Part shown: piece by piece, positions 55,450 to 64,000 of the stretch
Layout of the letters: every line of letters starts with the position of its first letter
How positions within the stretch are numbered: the stretch's first letter is position 1
From: Vallitalea pronyensis
GTDB lineage: Bacteria > Bacillota > Clostridia > Lachnospirales > Vallitaleaceae
Direction: 5' to 3'
Assembly: GCF_018141445.1 (NCBI RefSeq)
Contig: NZ_CP058649.1
Span: 1,693,001-1,757,000, forward strand
Length of the DNA stretch: 64,000 nt
Translations under genes and position numbers: made by a program
The notes under the pieces: generated by a model
Told to the model about the DNA's origin: nothing
The model's input: only the letters and a program-made list of their open reading frames with translations
The model's database searches: none

Positions 55450-57324
55450 ATGAAAACAATAAAAAAATATCAGCCGCCTAATCTCGGTGAGTCAAAGCTT
55501 ACTTCAGGATTTTGGTTCGAGCGGACAGAAAATTATATGCACATTATTCAGAGCATGGAAAACACGTTGTTAGACGATAAAAATGCTGCCCGATTAATTA
55601 ATTTTGCCATAGCAGCAGGTGAAGCAAAAGGGGCATTTTATCGTAATGATTGGTCAGACGGTGACTGCTATAAGTTCATTGAAGGTTGTGCCAATCAGTA
55701 TGCAGTGACAGGGGATCAAAGGATTACAGACTTAATGGAGCCATACATACCATGGATTGAAAAAGCGCAAGAACATGATGGTTATATCAATACACAGATA
55801 ACTTTGACCCATATAAAAAGATGGGAAGACCCTAAGCATCATGAACTCTATAATCTTGGACATTTGTTTACAGCAGGAGTGACCTATTATGAGGCTACAG
55901 GCGATAAGCGACTCCTTGACGTTGCCATAAAAGCAGCAGACAATCTGTGCACTGTTTTCTTACCCATTAATGAAGAACTGGCTGACTTTGGTTTTAATCC
56001 AAGTCAAATCATGGGGCTTATGGATTTATATGATGTCACAGGGAATGAGGACTATCTCACATTAGCAGATACATTTATCACCATGCGGGGTATGAAACCA
56101 ACAAAAGGCGATTTTAATCAGAATCGGGTGCCTCTTAGAAAGGAATCCAAACCTGTGGGTCATGCGGTTATGGCAGCATATCTTTATGCTGGTGCTGCTG
56201 ATGTCTATGGTTATACACAAGATAAGACCTTATTCACATCACTAGAAAGAATATGGCAGGATATGATTAATAAACGCATTTATATCACAGGTGGTGTATG
56301 CCCACTTTATTCAGGTATCTCTGAACGTGGTGACAATGTTCATGAAGCTTTTGGGGATGAGTACGACTTGCCACATCGTATTGCCTACAACGAAACGTGT
56401 GCCAATATTGGTATAGCCATGTGGGCCAGAAGGATGTATAACCTGACAGGTGAAGCCACCTATGGGGACTGGATGGAAAACATTTTGTATAACGCAGGCA
56501 TCTCGGGGGCAAGTCTTGACATGACAAGTTACTTTTACGCTAACCCGTTAGCCCATCGAGCAAAAGAGCACATTAAGCCAACTTTCAATCAATATGCACA
56601 TGTGCCCAATAAACGATTCAAGACATTTACCTGCTGGTGTTGTCCACCTCAATTATGGCGTACATTTTCTGGTATGCCAAGGTGGGTATATGCTGTCTCT
56701 GATAAAGGGGTGTCCATTAATTTATTTACAGGCTGTGAATTGGATACCAAGCTGCGCAATGGTGAACCTGTTAAAGTAGTCATGGAGACTAATTATCCAT
56801 GGGATAAAGAAGTGGTCATCATGATTGAACAAGCCCCAACAGATGGGATGACCCTTCAATACCTCATTCCCAGTTGGTGTTCCAAGGCTAAGGTTAATGG
56901 TCATGCTAAGGACCCTGGCGTTTATGAGGCCGTGGTAAAAACAGGAGACAAGATAACCCTTCAATTACCTATGGAAGCAGTCTTCTATGAAGCCAACCCC
57001 ATGGTTGAACAAGCAAACGGTATGGTGGCAGTTAAACGAGGTCCCGTGGTATATTGTCTTGAAGGGCATGATATTGAAGGTGCATATGCCATGGATGAAC
57101 TTGCCCTATCTGTTGAGGAAGGCATGGAAGAAGTCGTTATTGATGAGTTACCTTATGAGATGATTGGTTTAAAAACCCATATGTACTATAAACCAAAAGG
57201 CCAAGGGTTATACCATCCAAGAACACCTGTTGAAGATAAGAAGGTTCCCGTTCGTCTCATTCCTTATTTTGCATGGGCAAACCGATCAGAAGAAGATATG
57301 AGTGTTTGGCTGAATAGGGCTTAA
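55450..57324 (+). CDS. GH127/GH146-like beta-L-arabinofuranosidase family protein (DUF1680), intracellular
   Basis: 624 residues: an alpha/alpha barrel then beta-sandwich domains, the length of GH127 enzymes. 'YNETCANIGIAMWARRMYNL' (about 312) holds the conserved Glu and Cys, and 'FTCWCCPPQLWRTF' (about 392) the C-x-C-C group that with Glu forms the zinc site and nucleophilic Cys in the characterised Bifidobacterium enzyme. No signal peptide. It is 95 bp after the lipoprotein gene. The named activity removes terminal beta-L-arabinofuranose, but related DUF1680 families act on other sugars, so here it may take off a side-chain pentose or another unit. Confidence 0.88.
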   Translation: MKTIKKYQPPNLGESKLTSGFWFERTENYMHIIQSMENTLLDDKNAARLINFAIAAGEAKGAFYRNDWSDGDCYKFIEGCANQYAVTGDQRITDLMEPYIPWIEKAQEHDGYINTQITLTHIKRWEDPKHHELYNLGHLFTAGVTYYEATGDKRLLDVAIKAADNLCTVFLPINEELADFGFNPSQIMGLMDLYDVTGNEDYLTLADTFITMRGMKPTKGDFNQNRVPLRKESKPVGHAVMAAYLYAGAADVYGYTQDKTLFTSLERIWQDMINKRIYITGGVCPLYSGISERGDNVHEAFGDEYDLPHRIAYNETCANIGIAMWARRMYNLTGEATYGDWMENILYNAGISGASLDMTSYFYANPLAHRAKEHIKPTFNQYAHVPNKRFKTFTCWCCPPQLWRTFSGMPRWVYAVSDKGVSINLFTGCELDTKLRNGEPVKVVMETNYPWDKEVVIMIEQAPTDGMTLQYLIPSWCSKAKVNGHAKDPGVYEAVVKTGDKITLQLPMEAVFYEANPMVEQANGMVAVKRGPVVYCLEGHDIEGAYAMDELALSVEEGMEEVVIDELPYEMIGLKTHMYYKPKGQGLYHPRTPVEDKKVPVRLIPYFAWANRSEEDMSVWLNRA

Positions 57325-57439
57325 CCCATGGAGCATTAAGATAAACTGATGACAGACATCAACGTTGAACATTGTGATGGACCCAAATAAATATCTTGTG
57401 ATGTTATGAAAACTAGATTTTATGAGAGGAGTCTGACAA

Positions 57440-60400
57440 ATGTTAGATGTTAAAAAGAAAAATCATGTGATTCATTTTGCTTCAAAAATACTAGGCATGG
57501 CGTTACTCCTGACCCTGTTAAATGTTCATCCTGTCTATGGAGAAGTAGTGGCGAAGAACCAAGGTGTATACCTTCAAGAGGGCACCCAAGAAAAAGGTCA
57601 ATCAACTACCAAGCATACCCCTGTAGAAAATCGGTCAAGGGTCAAGGGGTTTCAGACAGGTCATCATATTCTATTGGTAAAGCCTGCAACCATTGACAAT
57701 CATGGTCGTGCACTTATCGCAGCATCTTATGATGGCAAAATTCTCAGTTATTCGGAAGAAGGCCGTATGAAGTGGCGGGCTAACACCGGTGGTCATATAC
57801 CATTTGACATGGCAGTTGATGATTTAGACGGTGATGGCTACGATGAAACCATGGTAGCATCCAGTGATGGCAGCCTTTATGTGTTGAACCATGAAGGTCA
57901 TAGTCTATGGACTTTTGAAACAAAAGCCCCTTTATACAATGTAGCCACATTAAATGGCAGTGATGGCAAGAAATACATTGTTATAGGCGGGGTAGATAAG
58001 ACCCTTTACAAGTTGTCCAAGGATGGTCAAGTCATCAGTACTTCATCTATCCTATCAGGTGTAGCAACGGAGCGTCAAGAAACGGTGATACGTCATATCA
58101 AGGCAGCTGATCTATTTGGGAATGGAAAAGAATATTTAGTCGTTGTGAGTGTCATTCGAGATAACAGCAACGGCTCCTTGTCCTTAATTGACCCAGATGA
58201 TATGGATAACCCTCTATGGACCGTTGACTTTGGACCCAATATAAAAACCAGGTACAAGTATATTGGTGAGATGCTCATTCAAGATTTAGATAAAGACGGT
58301 AAAAGTGAAATTTTATTACCTTGTGGTAAAACCGCAGTTGGAGACGTGATTGTCTTTAACTGTCACGGGGAGTATGTGAAGACATTTGATAACCCCTCAA
58401 AAGAAAGAGGAAAAGATTATCGGATGAACTTTCTGTCCTATGTGAACATACCCTCACAGTCAGAGGAATATATTTTAGGATTCTTTCAAAATAAGATCAT
58501 TGTTCACGATTTAGAAGGACAAGAGCAAGGCATCTACACATCAAAGCATGCCTTTGCAAGCGGTACATTGGACCCTGTTACCAATACCTACTACATAGCA
58601 AGCGATGTATCAGGTGGCGATGCCATATATGCTTTGAAGTTAGATACAGCAGATTGGGGAGAGGCTTTTGAAAATATAGAACAGGTAGGTCGAATCATTG
58701 AGATTCGCCAGAACATACAAGTCATTAACCAACAATTAGACAACTTCGTCATGCCTGCTTATCAAGATGCCATATCTAAAGGGAATGTGGTTGTAAGAGG
58801 TTCCTTTGCTCCAGCATCCTATGAGGCAGTTACCAACGGTTCCACATCCTTTTCAGCTTATGCTGTTTGGTCAGAAAAATACCCAGATGATGTGGACACC
58901 TTCTACTTAGAACACAAAGATAAGAGAAGAAAATACGACATGACAGCCGAAGAAATCATTGCCGCCGCAGCAGCATTTGAAGCCAATGGACAGGATTTTT
59001 CCATATGGGCAGGACATGGTAAAGACCCTTACATGCAGGTGTCTACATATGAAGGTATATTAAAGGCTGCGCCGAATCATTGTAAACTGCTTATTTTTTC
59101 TGAGATGGAAACCATGGATGAAGATACGGCATATTTTATTAACCACATACTGGTACCACTAGCAGATGCCTGCAAAGAACAGGGCAACACGAAGATTTTA
59201 ATGCGTAATAAATATATATTTTGGGCAGGCCAATATTATTTAGATTTTGGAAAAGCCTTATTTAATGATAAGTACAAGGATGTGATTGTGCCTTCAACGG
59301 AGGATACCAATTGCCGTTCTCAGGAAGTGAATTTTGCTGGAAGATTAGGACTATGGTTAACGGGACAAGTAAATGAATTGGGCGGTCGATTAATAGAGGA
59401 TAACAATACCTTTGTTAGGCAGTTTGAATGGTCAGCTCAAATGACCAAGACGGCATTTATTAGAAACATGGTCCATAACCTGTCTTATGGAGCCAAGTAT
59501 TTTCATAACTCCAATCCTTCTATACCAGAAGAAGATCAGTTAGCAGTGGTTTATAAACTGGTGGATAAAGGAGCACTGGTTGTTCCTGATAGAGAAGACG
59601 TGTTGTCCATACCCAGTGTGGCGTTAGGTATGAGGACACCTCACGAAGATTACATCAAACACGGTACCAACGGTCATTATTTAAATGCTTTTAATGGAAA
59701 AGATAACGATTCTTATGTCTTTGACCACCTGGATTGTTATTGGGGAGGATATCCCATTGCGGATTATGATTTCTCAAACTATGGCTATGGTGTAAAAAGC
59801 AGAACGGTTAACTTTTTACCCACTACCCCTTATGGCATGATTCCCATCATACCAGATGATTATGATATTGAAGGTACTAGATTTACACATAAGATTTCCA
59901 CAGATGGAAAGTACTTTTATGATGAAAGTGGTAACAGGCATACAGCAGAAGCCTATAAAAGTACGGTCCAAAACCTGTTGCGAAAATCTAGAAGAAAGAT
60001 GCCTGTCGTTGTAAGTGGTCAAGTGGCGTGGAATGTTATCCGTATCGATGACCAACATGTCAGAGTTATCTTGATGGATTCTGGTTATGCAGACCCTAAG
60101 AAACGTCAAGCCCGTGTCCGATTACAAACCATTGAAGGAATAACCTGTCAAGATATTTTGAGCGGTGAAACCCTGCCCATTGAAGACAATCAAATCCATG
60201 TGACGGTACCAGCTGGTGTATTTCGAATACTTGATATCACCCATGGTCATAAGAAAAGTGATACAATAAACCAAAAAGTAAGCATGAAGGTAAGTCATTC
60301 AGGACCGATAAAGGCAAGTCATACAGAAAGCGTTAAAACAAGTCATAGCGAACACAATGCCACACAAGCATTTGAAACAGGACATACCATGTACCATGTG

Positions 60401-63073
60401 AAACCTGTAACCTTAAAAGGCGGTATCCATACCTCCCATGCACAATTACCAGACAATGCAGGACGTGCAATCGTGGGGGCAGCTTATGACGGTACGGTAG
60501 CTGCGTATACGGCTAACGGCATTAAGCTATGGGAAAACAAGGATAATAAAAGTTTTCCCTATGATGTAACCGTTGGGGATATTGACTTAGATGGATTGGA
60601 TGAAGTGTGCATGGCATCTTCTGACGGGTGTTTGTATACCATCGATGATAATGGTGAAACTTTGTTTATATTCGATCCTAAGGCCAATCAATATGCAGAT
60701 TTTTGGACCGTGGCAGGGATGCCCAGACCCAAAACAGCACCACCACTTTATACCGTGTGCATAACGACCCATGATGGAGAACCCTTCATCTACACAGGAG
60801 GTATAAGCCGGATTATATACAAGCTTAATGGACAAGGAGACTTGTTACCTGATTATGCTGAGGGAACCAATGTTATTCGGGAATTAAAAGCAGGTGATAC
60901 CGATGGAGATGGGACCCATAACATTGTTGCACTAGCCACTTATCGCGCCAATAACACGGATTATCTACAGCTTTACAATGGCAGTGATCTATCCATGAGA
61001 TGGTCTGTATTCATGCAAAAAGGTGTATCACAAAAGTTTATTGGCAGATTTCTTTTAGAAGATATTGATGATGATCACCAAGTAGAAATCTTACTTAACC
61101 CCAATAAAGTCCTAAAGAAGCAAGGATTCGATGAAAGTGTAGGGAAAATAAGAGTATATGAGCCAGATGGTACATTATCTGAGAAGCGATATGATCATAC
61201 GACCACCATGAGAGGTCGGGATTACAAAATGAACTTTCTTACCAAGGTAGTGGATCCAATAACCAATGACACATATATTGTGGGGTTTTTGTTACATCAG
61301 ATTGTTGTGCATAAAGTAGACGGTACATTAATCGGTGTGTATAATGCCCCCATGGCATACACCAATGCAGCTTACGATGCCATAACCCATCAATTCATCA
61401 TAGGTAGTGAAACATCTGGTGGCGATGCCATTTATGTCCTTGATTGTAAAAATGGTATCAACAGCTTGATTGAACAGTTCCAAGAGATTCAATCCATCGG
61501 CAGAAGCTCACAGATACAGCAAAACATACAGCGTATTAACAATCAAGTGAACCGTTTTGTCAAGCCATCTTATCAACAAGCATCTTCTTCGGGTATTTCG
61601 TTAACCCAAAGTGTCTTTGCTCCAGAAGTAATGGATGCAGTTCAAAATGGCTCCATTGATTTCGCTACATTGGAGTGGCGTTGGTCTGAAGATTTTGATC
61701 GAACTGTCTTGTCAGATTTTTGGGCTAATAAAAGAGATAATCGAAGAAAATACGATATGACAGCTGAAGAAATCATCCAACAGGCTAGGGCTTATGAAGC
61801 AAGAGGCGAAGACTTCACCGTATGGGCTGGACATGGGCAAGATCCCTTTTATATGCAGTTATCCACCTTAAAAGGTATCATGGATGCGGCACCTAATCAT
61901 TGTAAAATGTTTATTTACCCAGAGATAGGTTTGTTTGAGGATGAGAACACAACGTATGCCATTGAACATCTATTTATACCCTTAGCCGATTATTGTCAAG
62001 CAAAGGGCAGTCAAACAAAAATCTGTTTCCGAAACAAATTTGCCTTTTGGGCATCGGATTGTTACATTGAAAGATGGCGGCCGCTTTTTAATGGAAAGTA
62101 TAAAGATGTGATTATTCCATCCATGGAGGAAACGACCTGCCGTACCCAGGAGATGAGTTTAGCTGGTAGAGTGGGGTTATGGTTGACGGATCGGGTGGAA
62201 GATTGGAGTGGCAGAACGGTAGAAGATAATGCTGTTCACAACAGACAATTTCATTGGGCAACACAAGTTCAAAAAAATGCTTGGATACGCAACATGGTGT
62301 ACAATTTTTCATTGGGGTCAACCTACATGAATCCAAAAGGAGAACCAGAAGGTGACCCATGTGCAATGGTCTATAAGATGATAGATAAGGGCTTGTTGCT
62401 TGTACCGGAAAAAGAGGACATACTATCCATAACCGATGTGGCTTTAGCCATGCGGGAACCTGACCCAACATTTTTTGAACACAGTGTAACCCATGCAAAG
62501 ATTAATACCTATGACTCACAGAAAGTTGATAAAATGGTGTTTGACCGTTTGGATTCCTATTGGTCAGGAGCACCTGTAGAAAGCCATGATTTTTCTTCGT
62601 ACGGCTATGGGATTCGTGAAAGAGCACTGAATTTTATGCCTACCACACCTTATGGATTCATGCCCATTATTCCTGATGATTTTGATATAACCAATAGTCG
62701 TTTTAAGGACAAAATAACCACCGATGGAAAATATTTTTACGATGAAAATGGGCAGGCATATAAGGCGAATGTTTATAAAAGGCAAGTGGTTTCAAAATTG
62801 AAAGAAGCCAGGAAAAAACTACCCTTTTATGTTGAAGGTGATGTGGCTTGGAATGTTGTTCAAGTGGATGAGACACATGCTAGAATCTATCTTATTGATT
62901 CGGGTTACCTAAATCCCTCAAGAAAAAAAGCCACAGTGGTTGTAAACAGTGTAGAAGCTCTAGGTTGTCAAGATATGTTAAATGGACAAAACCTTGCTAT
63001 TGAGAATAACCGTATTCACGTCACAGTACCAGCAGGCGTATTTCGCATTATAGATGTAACGTATGAACCATAA
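57440..63073 (+). CDS. Very large secreted protein: two tandem copies of a propeller-plus-unknown-domain unit
   Basis: 1877 residues. Signal peptide about 1-34 (cut near VYG). Unit 1 spans about 70-933 and unit 2 about 977-1877, joined by an S/H/K/T-rich linker (936-976). Each unit begins with an FG-GAP/PQQ-like propeller ('VDDLDGDGYDETMVASSDGSL', 'VGDIDLDGLDEVCMASSDGCL' in parts) of roughly 350 residues with calcium-loop-like DxDxDG motifs. It continues into a roughly 500-residue domain with shared blocks 'RRKYDMTAEEII', 'WAGHG.DP', 'AAPNHCK', 'FINHILVPLAD' / 'IEHLFIPLAD', and 'PSTEDTNCR' / 'PSMEETTCR', and ends 'VTVPAGVFRI.D'. I do not recognise the second domain with certainty. The layout resembles lambda-carrageenase (GH150), but that is a guess. 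Conserved acids suggest an enzyme. Confidence 0.85.
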   Translation: MLDVKKKNHVIHFASKILGMALLLTLLNVHPVYGEVVAKNQGVYLQEGTQEKGQSTTKHTPVENRSRVKGFQTGHHILLVKPATIDNHGRALIAASYDGKILSYSEEGRMKWRANTGGHIPFDMAVDDLDGDGYDETMVASSDGSLYVLNHEGHSLWTFETKAPLYNVATLNGSDGKKYIVIGGVDKTLYKLSKDGQVISTSSILSGVATERQETVIRHIKAADLFGNGKEYLVVVSVIRDNSNGSLSLIDPDDMDNPLWTVDFGPNIKTRYKYIGEMLIQDLDKDGKSEILLPCGKTAVGDVIVFNCHGEYVKTFDNPSKERGKDYRMNFLSYVNIPSQSEEYILGFFQNKIIVHDLEGQEQGIYTSKHAFASGTLDPVTNTYYIASDVSGGDAIYALKLDTADWGEAFENIEQVGRIIEIRQNIQVINQQLDNFVMPAYQDAISKGNVVVRGSFAPASYEAVTNGSTSFSAYAVWSEKYPDDVDTFYLEHKDKRRKYDMTAEEIIAAAAAFEANGQDFSIWAGHGKDPYMQVSTYEGILKAAPNHCKLLIFSEMETMDEDTAYFINHILVPLADACKEQGNTKILMRNKYIFWAGQYYLDFGKALFNDKYKDVIVPSTEDTNCRSQEVNFAGRLGLWLTGQVNELGGRLIEDNNTFVRQFEWSAQMTKTAFIRNMVHNLSYGAKYFHNSNPSIPEEDQLAVVYKLVDKGALVVPDREDVLSIPSVALGMRTPHEDYIKHGTNGHYLNAFNGKDNDSYVFDHLDCYWGGYPIADYDFSNYGYGVKSRTVNFLPTTPYGMIPIIPDDYDIEGTRFTHKISTDGKYFYDESGNRHTAEAYKSTVQNLLRKSRRKMPVVVSGQVAWNVIRIDDQHVRVILMDSGYADPKKRQARVRLQTIEGITCQDILSGETLPIEDNQIHVTVPAGVFRILDITHGHKKSDTINQKVSMKVSHSGPIKASHTESVKTSHSEHNATQAFETGHTMYHVKPVTLKGGIHTSHAQLPDNAGRAIVGAAYDGTVAAYTANGIKLWENKDNKSFPYDVTVGDIDLDGLDEVCMASSDGCLYTIDDNGETLFIFDPKANQYADFWTVAGMPRPKTAPPLYTVCITTHDGEPFIYTGGISRIIYKLNGQGDLLPDYAEGTNVIRELKAGDTDGDGTHNIVALATYRANNTDYLQLYNGSDLSMRWSVFMQKGVSQKFIGRFLLEDIDDDHQVEILLNPNKVLKKQGFDESVGKIRVYEPDGTLSEKRYDHTTTMRGRDYKMNFLTKVVDPITNDTYIVGFLLHQIVVHKVDGTLIGVYNAPMAYTNAAYDAITHQFIIGSETSGGDAIYVLDCKNGINSLIEQFQEIQSIGRSSQIQQNIQRINNQVNRFVKPSYQQASSSGISLTQSVFAPEVMDAVQNGSIDFATLEWRWSEDFDRTVLSDFWANKRDNRRKYDMTAEEIIQQARAYEARGEDFTVWAGHGQDPFYMQLSTLKGIMDAAPNHCKMFIYPEIGLFEDENTTYAIEHLFIPLADYCQAKGSQTKICFRNKFAFWASDCYIERWRPLFNGKYKDVIIPSMEETTCRTQEMSLAGRVGLWLTDRVEDWSGRTVEDNAVHNRQFHWATQVQKNAWIRNMVYNFSLGSTYMNPKGEPEGDPCAMVYKMIDKGLLLVPEKEDILSITDVALAMREPDPTFFEHSVTHAKINTYDSQKVDKMVFDRLDSYWSGAPVESHDFSSYGYGIRERALNFMPTTPYGFMPIIPDDFDITNSRFKDKITTDGKYFYDENGQAYKANVYKRQVVSKLKEARKKLPFYVEGDVAWNVVQVDETHARIYLIDSGYLNPSRKKATVVVNSVEALGCQDMLNGQNLAIENNRIHVTVPAGVFRIIDVTYEP
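57646..60240 (+). repeat. Internal protein repeat, unit 1 of the large secreted protein
   Basis: Codes for residues about 70-933, from 'FQTGHHILLVKP' to 'VFRILDI'. It aligns end to end with unit 2. The DNA is well diverged, so the duplication is old. Confidence 0.8.
60371..63070 (+). repeat. Internal protein repeat, unit 2 of the large secreted protein
   Basis: Codes for residues about 977-1877, from 'FETGHTMYHVKP' to 'VFRIIDV'. Same block order as unit 1, with a longer insert in the propeller ('YADFWTVAGMPRPKTAPP'). Confidence 0.8.
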
Positions 63074-63113
63074 GATTAACCTATCGGACCATATTATAAA
63101 AGGATAGAATAAG

Positions 63114-63153
63114 AAGTGAGTTCTCAAAAAAGTCATAAGAGAATTCACTTTTT
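63114..63153 (+). terminator. Rho-independent terminator after the large secreted protein gene
   Basis: AAGTGA-TTCTC pairs with GAGAA-TCACTT (one mismatch), then TTT. It separates the gene from the final sulfatase, or acts as partial terminator between them. Confidence 0.6.
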
Positions 63154-63208
63154 ATGGGTAACAATAAAGAAGATAGTAGACATAATAAGCAAGAGTAGGA
63201 TTGGAGCG

Positions 63209-64000
63209 ATGAACTTGAGAAAAAATATATTGTTTTTATTAGTGGACCAATGGCCTTCAGATGCATTTAGTCATAGGGGTGCAGCCATCAAAACACCCAA
63301 CATGGACCGTCTGACTAGTGAAAGTACAAATTTTATTAATGCATTTACCACATGCCCATTGTGTTCACCAGCAAGAAGTGTTTTATTGACAGGACGATGG
63401 AATACCCAGACTGGACTAGAGGATAACATGGGCGTCGGTTATTCCACACAAGAGCCTTTAAAACAAACAGAAGAAACTTGGGTTGATGGGGCTGTTGCAG
63501 CAGGCTATCATGTGGGGTATTACGGCAAATGGCATCTGGGACCTAATGGACCCATCATAAGAGGAGCAAAAAAACATTTTGATGACATTGAGCCTCATTC
63601 AAAACCTTATATGGTTGGTAAGAGTGATTATAATTATGAAGCATGTAAAATGAATTATAAAAAAAGAGCAGATGCATTATTAAAAAGTAACCATCACTTT
63701 TATGGGGATACGCGTATGTCCATAGAAGAAACATTGCCCTATAAGATAGCTGAAAAAGGATGTGCATTCATAAGAGAATACGCACAAGGTGATAAAGAGC
63801 AACCCTTTATGTTAACCGTATCGGTGAATGACCCTCATTTTCCACATTATCTACCCAAAGAATTCATTGATAAAATAAAAGAATTTCCTGTCACTCTACC
63901 CGAAAACCTTAGGGATGATTTTCAAGATAAACCTTGGTTCCATAACGTCCCTTGGTGGCCCAGCATGGATACTTCAACATTAACCCAAGAGGATTGGCTG
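63209..64000 (+). CDS. Type I sulfatase (Cys type), N-terminal part, cut by window end
   Basis: 264 codons are open from ATG 63209 (TTGGAGCG before it) to the window edge. 'NILFLLVDQWPSDAFSHRG' starts the metal site; 'LCSPARSVLLTGRWNTQTG' contains the canonical formylglycine motif with Cys52; 'GYYGKWHLGPNGP' is the usual G-K-W-H active-site block. No signal peptide. It is the fifth sulfatase of the window. The C-terminal half with the second metal site lies outside. Confidence 0.92.
   Translation, partial: MNLRKNILFLLVDQWPSDAFSHRGAAIKTPNMDRLTSESTNFINAFTTCPLCSPARSVLLTGRWNTQTGLEDNMGVGYSTQEPLKQTEETWVDGAVAAGYHVGYYGKWHLGPNGPIIRGAKKHFDDIEPHSKPYMVGKSDYNYEACKMNYKKRADALLKSNHHFYGDTRMSIEETLPYKIAEKGCAFIREYAQGDKEQPFMLTVSVNDPHFPHYLPKEFIDKIKEFPVTLPENLRDDFQDKPWFHNVPWWPSMDTSTLTQEDWL

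Noticed and set aside
62112..62498. Long minus-strand open frames inside the large secreted protein and other genes
   Set aside because: They lie antisense to well-supported genes, lack ribosome sites and have unlikely composition; they are shadows.
57440..63073. Firm call as lambda-carrageenase (GH150)
   Set aside because: Only length and propeller-plus-domain layout support it; I cannot verify sequence similarity, so it is kept as a hypothesis.

Overview
The window is AT-rich with long, densely packed operons, strong AGGAGG-type ribosome binding sites, ATG/GTG/TTG starts and near-consensus sigma-A promoters. Together with the gene content (LplABC-type importers, PRD regulator, PTS, AraC/YesN-type regulators, Cys-type sulfatases) this points to an anaerobic low-GC Firmicute of the class Clostridia, probably a marine or sediment polysaccharide degrader of the Vallitalea/Lachnospirales kind. 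The taxonomic guess is an inference from style and content. No rRNA, tRNA, CRISPR array or complete insertion sequence was seen.

Region 1 (1-11.3 kb): a truncated old-yellow-enzyme gene with a MarR regulator; a Crp/Fnr regulator divergent from a small ORF and an IlvD/Edd dehydratase; a sulfatase; a second Crp/Fnr regulator; and a BMP-type ABC importer (lipoprotein, double ATPase, two permeases). The sulfatase and importer promoters carry the same GGAC-N4-GTCC palindrome at the same distance from a putative -10 box.

Region 2 (11.4-20.1 kb): a small secreted protein, a LevR-like PRD regulator on the minus strand and, divergent from it, a PTS operon: IIA, IIC, sulfatase, IIB, GH1 6-phospho-glycosidase, HPr. 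The sulfatase has no signal peptide and sits between PTS subunits, suggesting uptake with phosphorylation of a sulfated disaccharide followed by desulfation and cleavage in the cytoplasm.

Region 3 (20.1-32.6 kb): an MFS transporter preceded by a 5-codon leader ORF and a stem that could hide its ribosome binding site; flavin enzymes with a TetR regulator; a thiazoline-carboxylate-hydrolase-like protein behind a Fur-box-like palindrome; a secreted beta-helix protein with a CBM96-like domain; a parvulin-like foldase; and a KefF/KefC pair.

Region 4 (32.7-64 kb): a large sulfated-polysaccharide utilisation locus. It has two parallel permease-permease-lipoprotein importers without ATPases, two GH28-like proteins, GH2, GH127, three sulfatases (the last cut by the window end), a membrane AraC regulator, a soluble AraC regulator, a secreted BNR/Asp-box propeller with an inserted binding module, and an 1877-residue secreted protein made of two tandem copies of a propeller-plus-unknown-domain unit. 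Only three large enzymes carry signal peptides. The likely scheme is outside depolymerisation, oligosaccharide import by the LplABC-like systems, then cytoplasmic desulfation and exo-cleavage.
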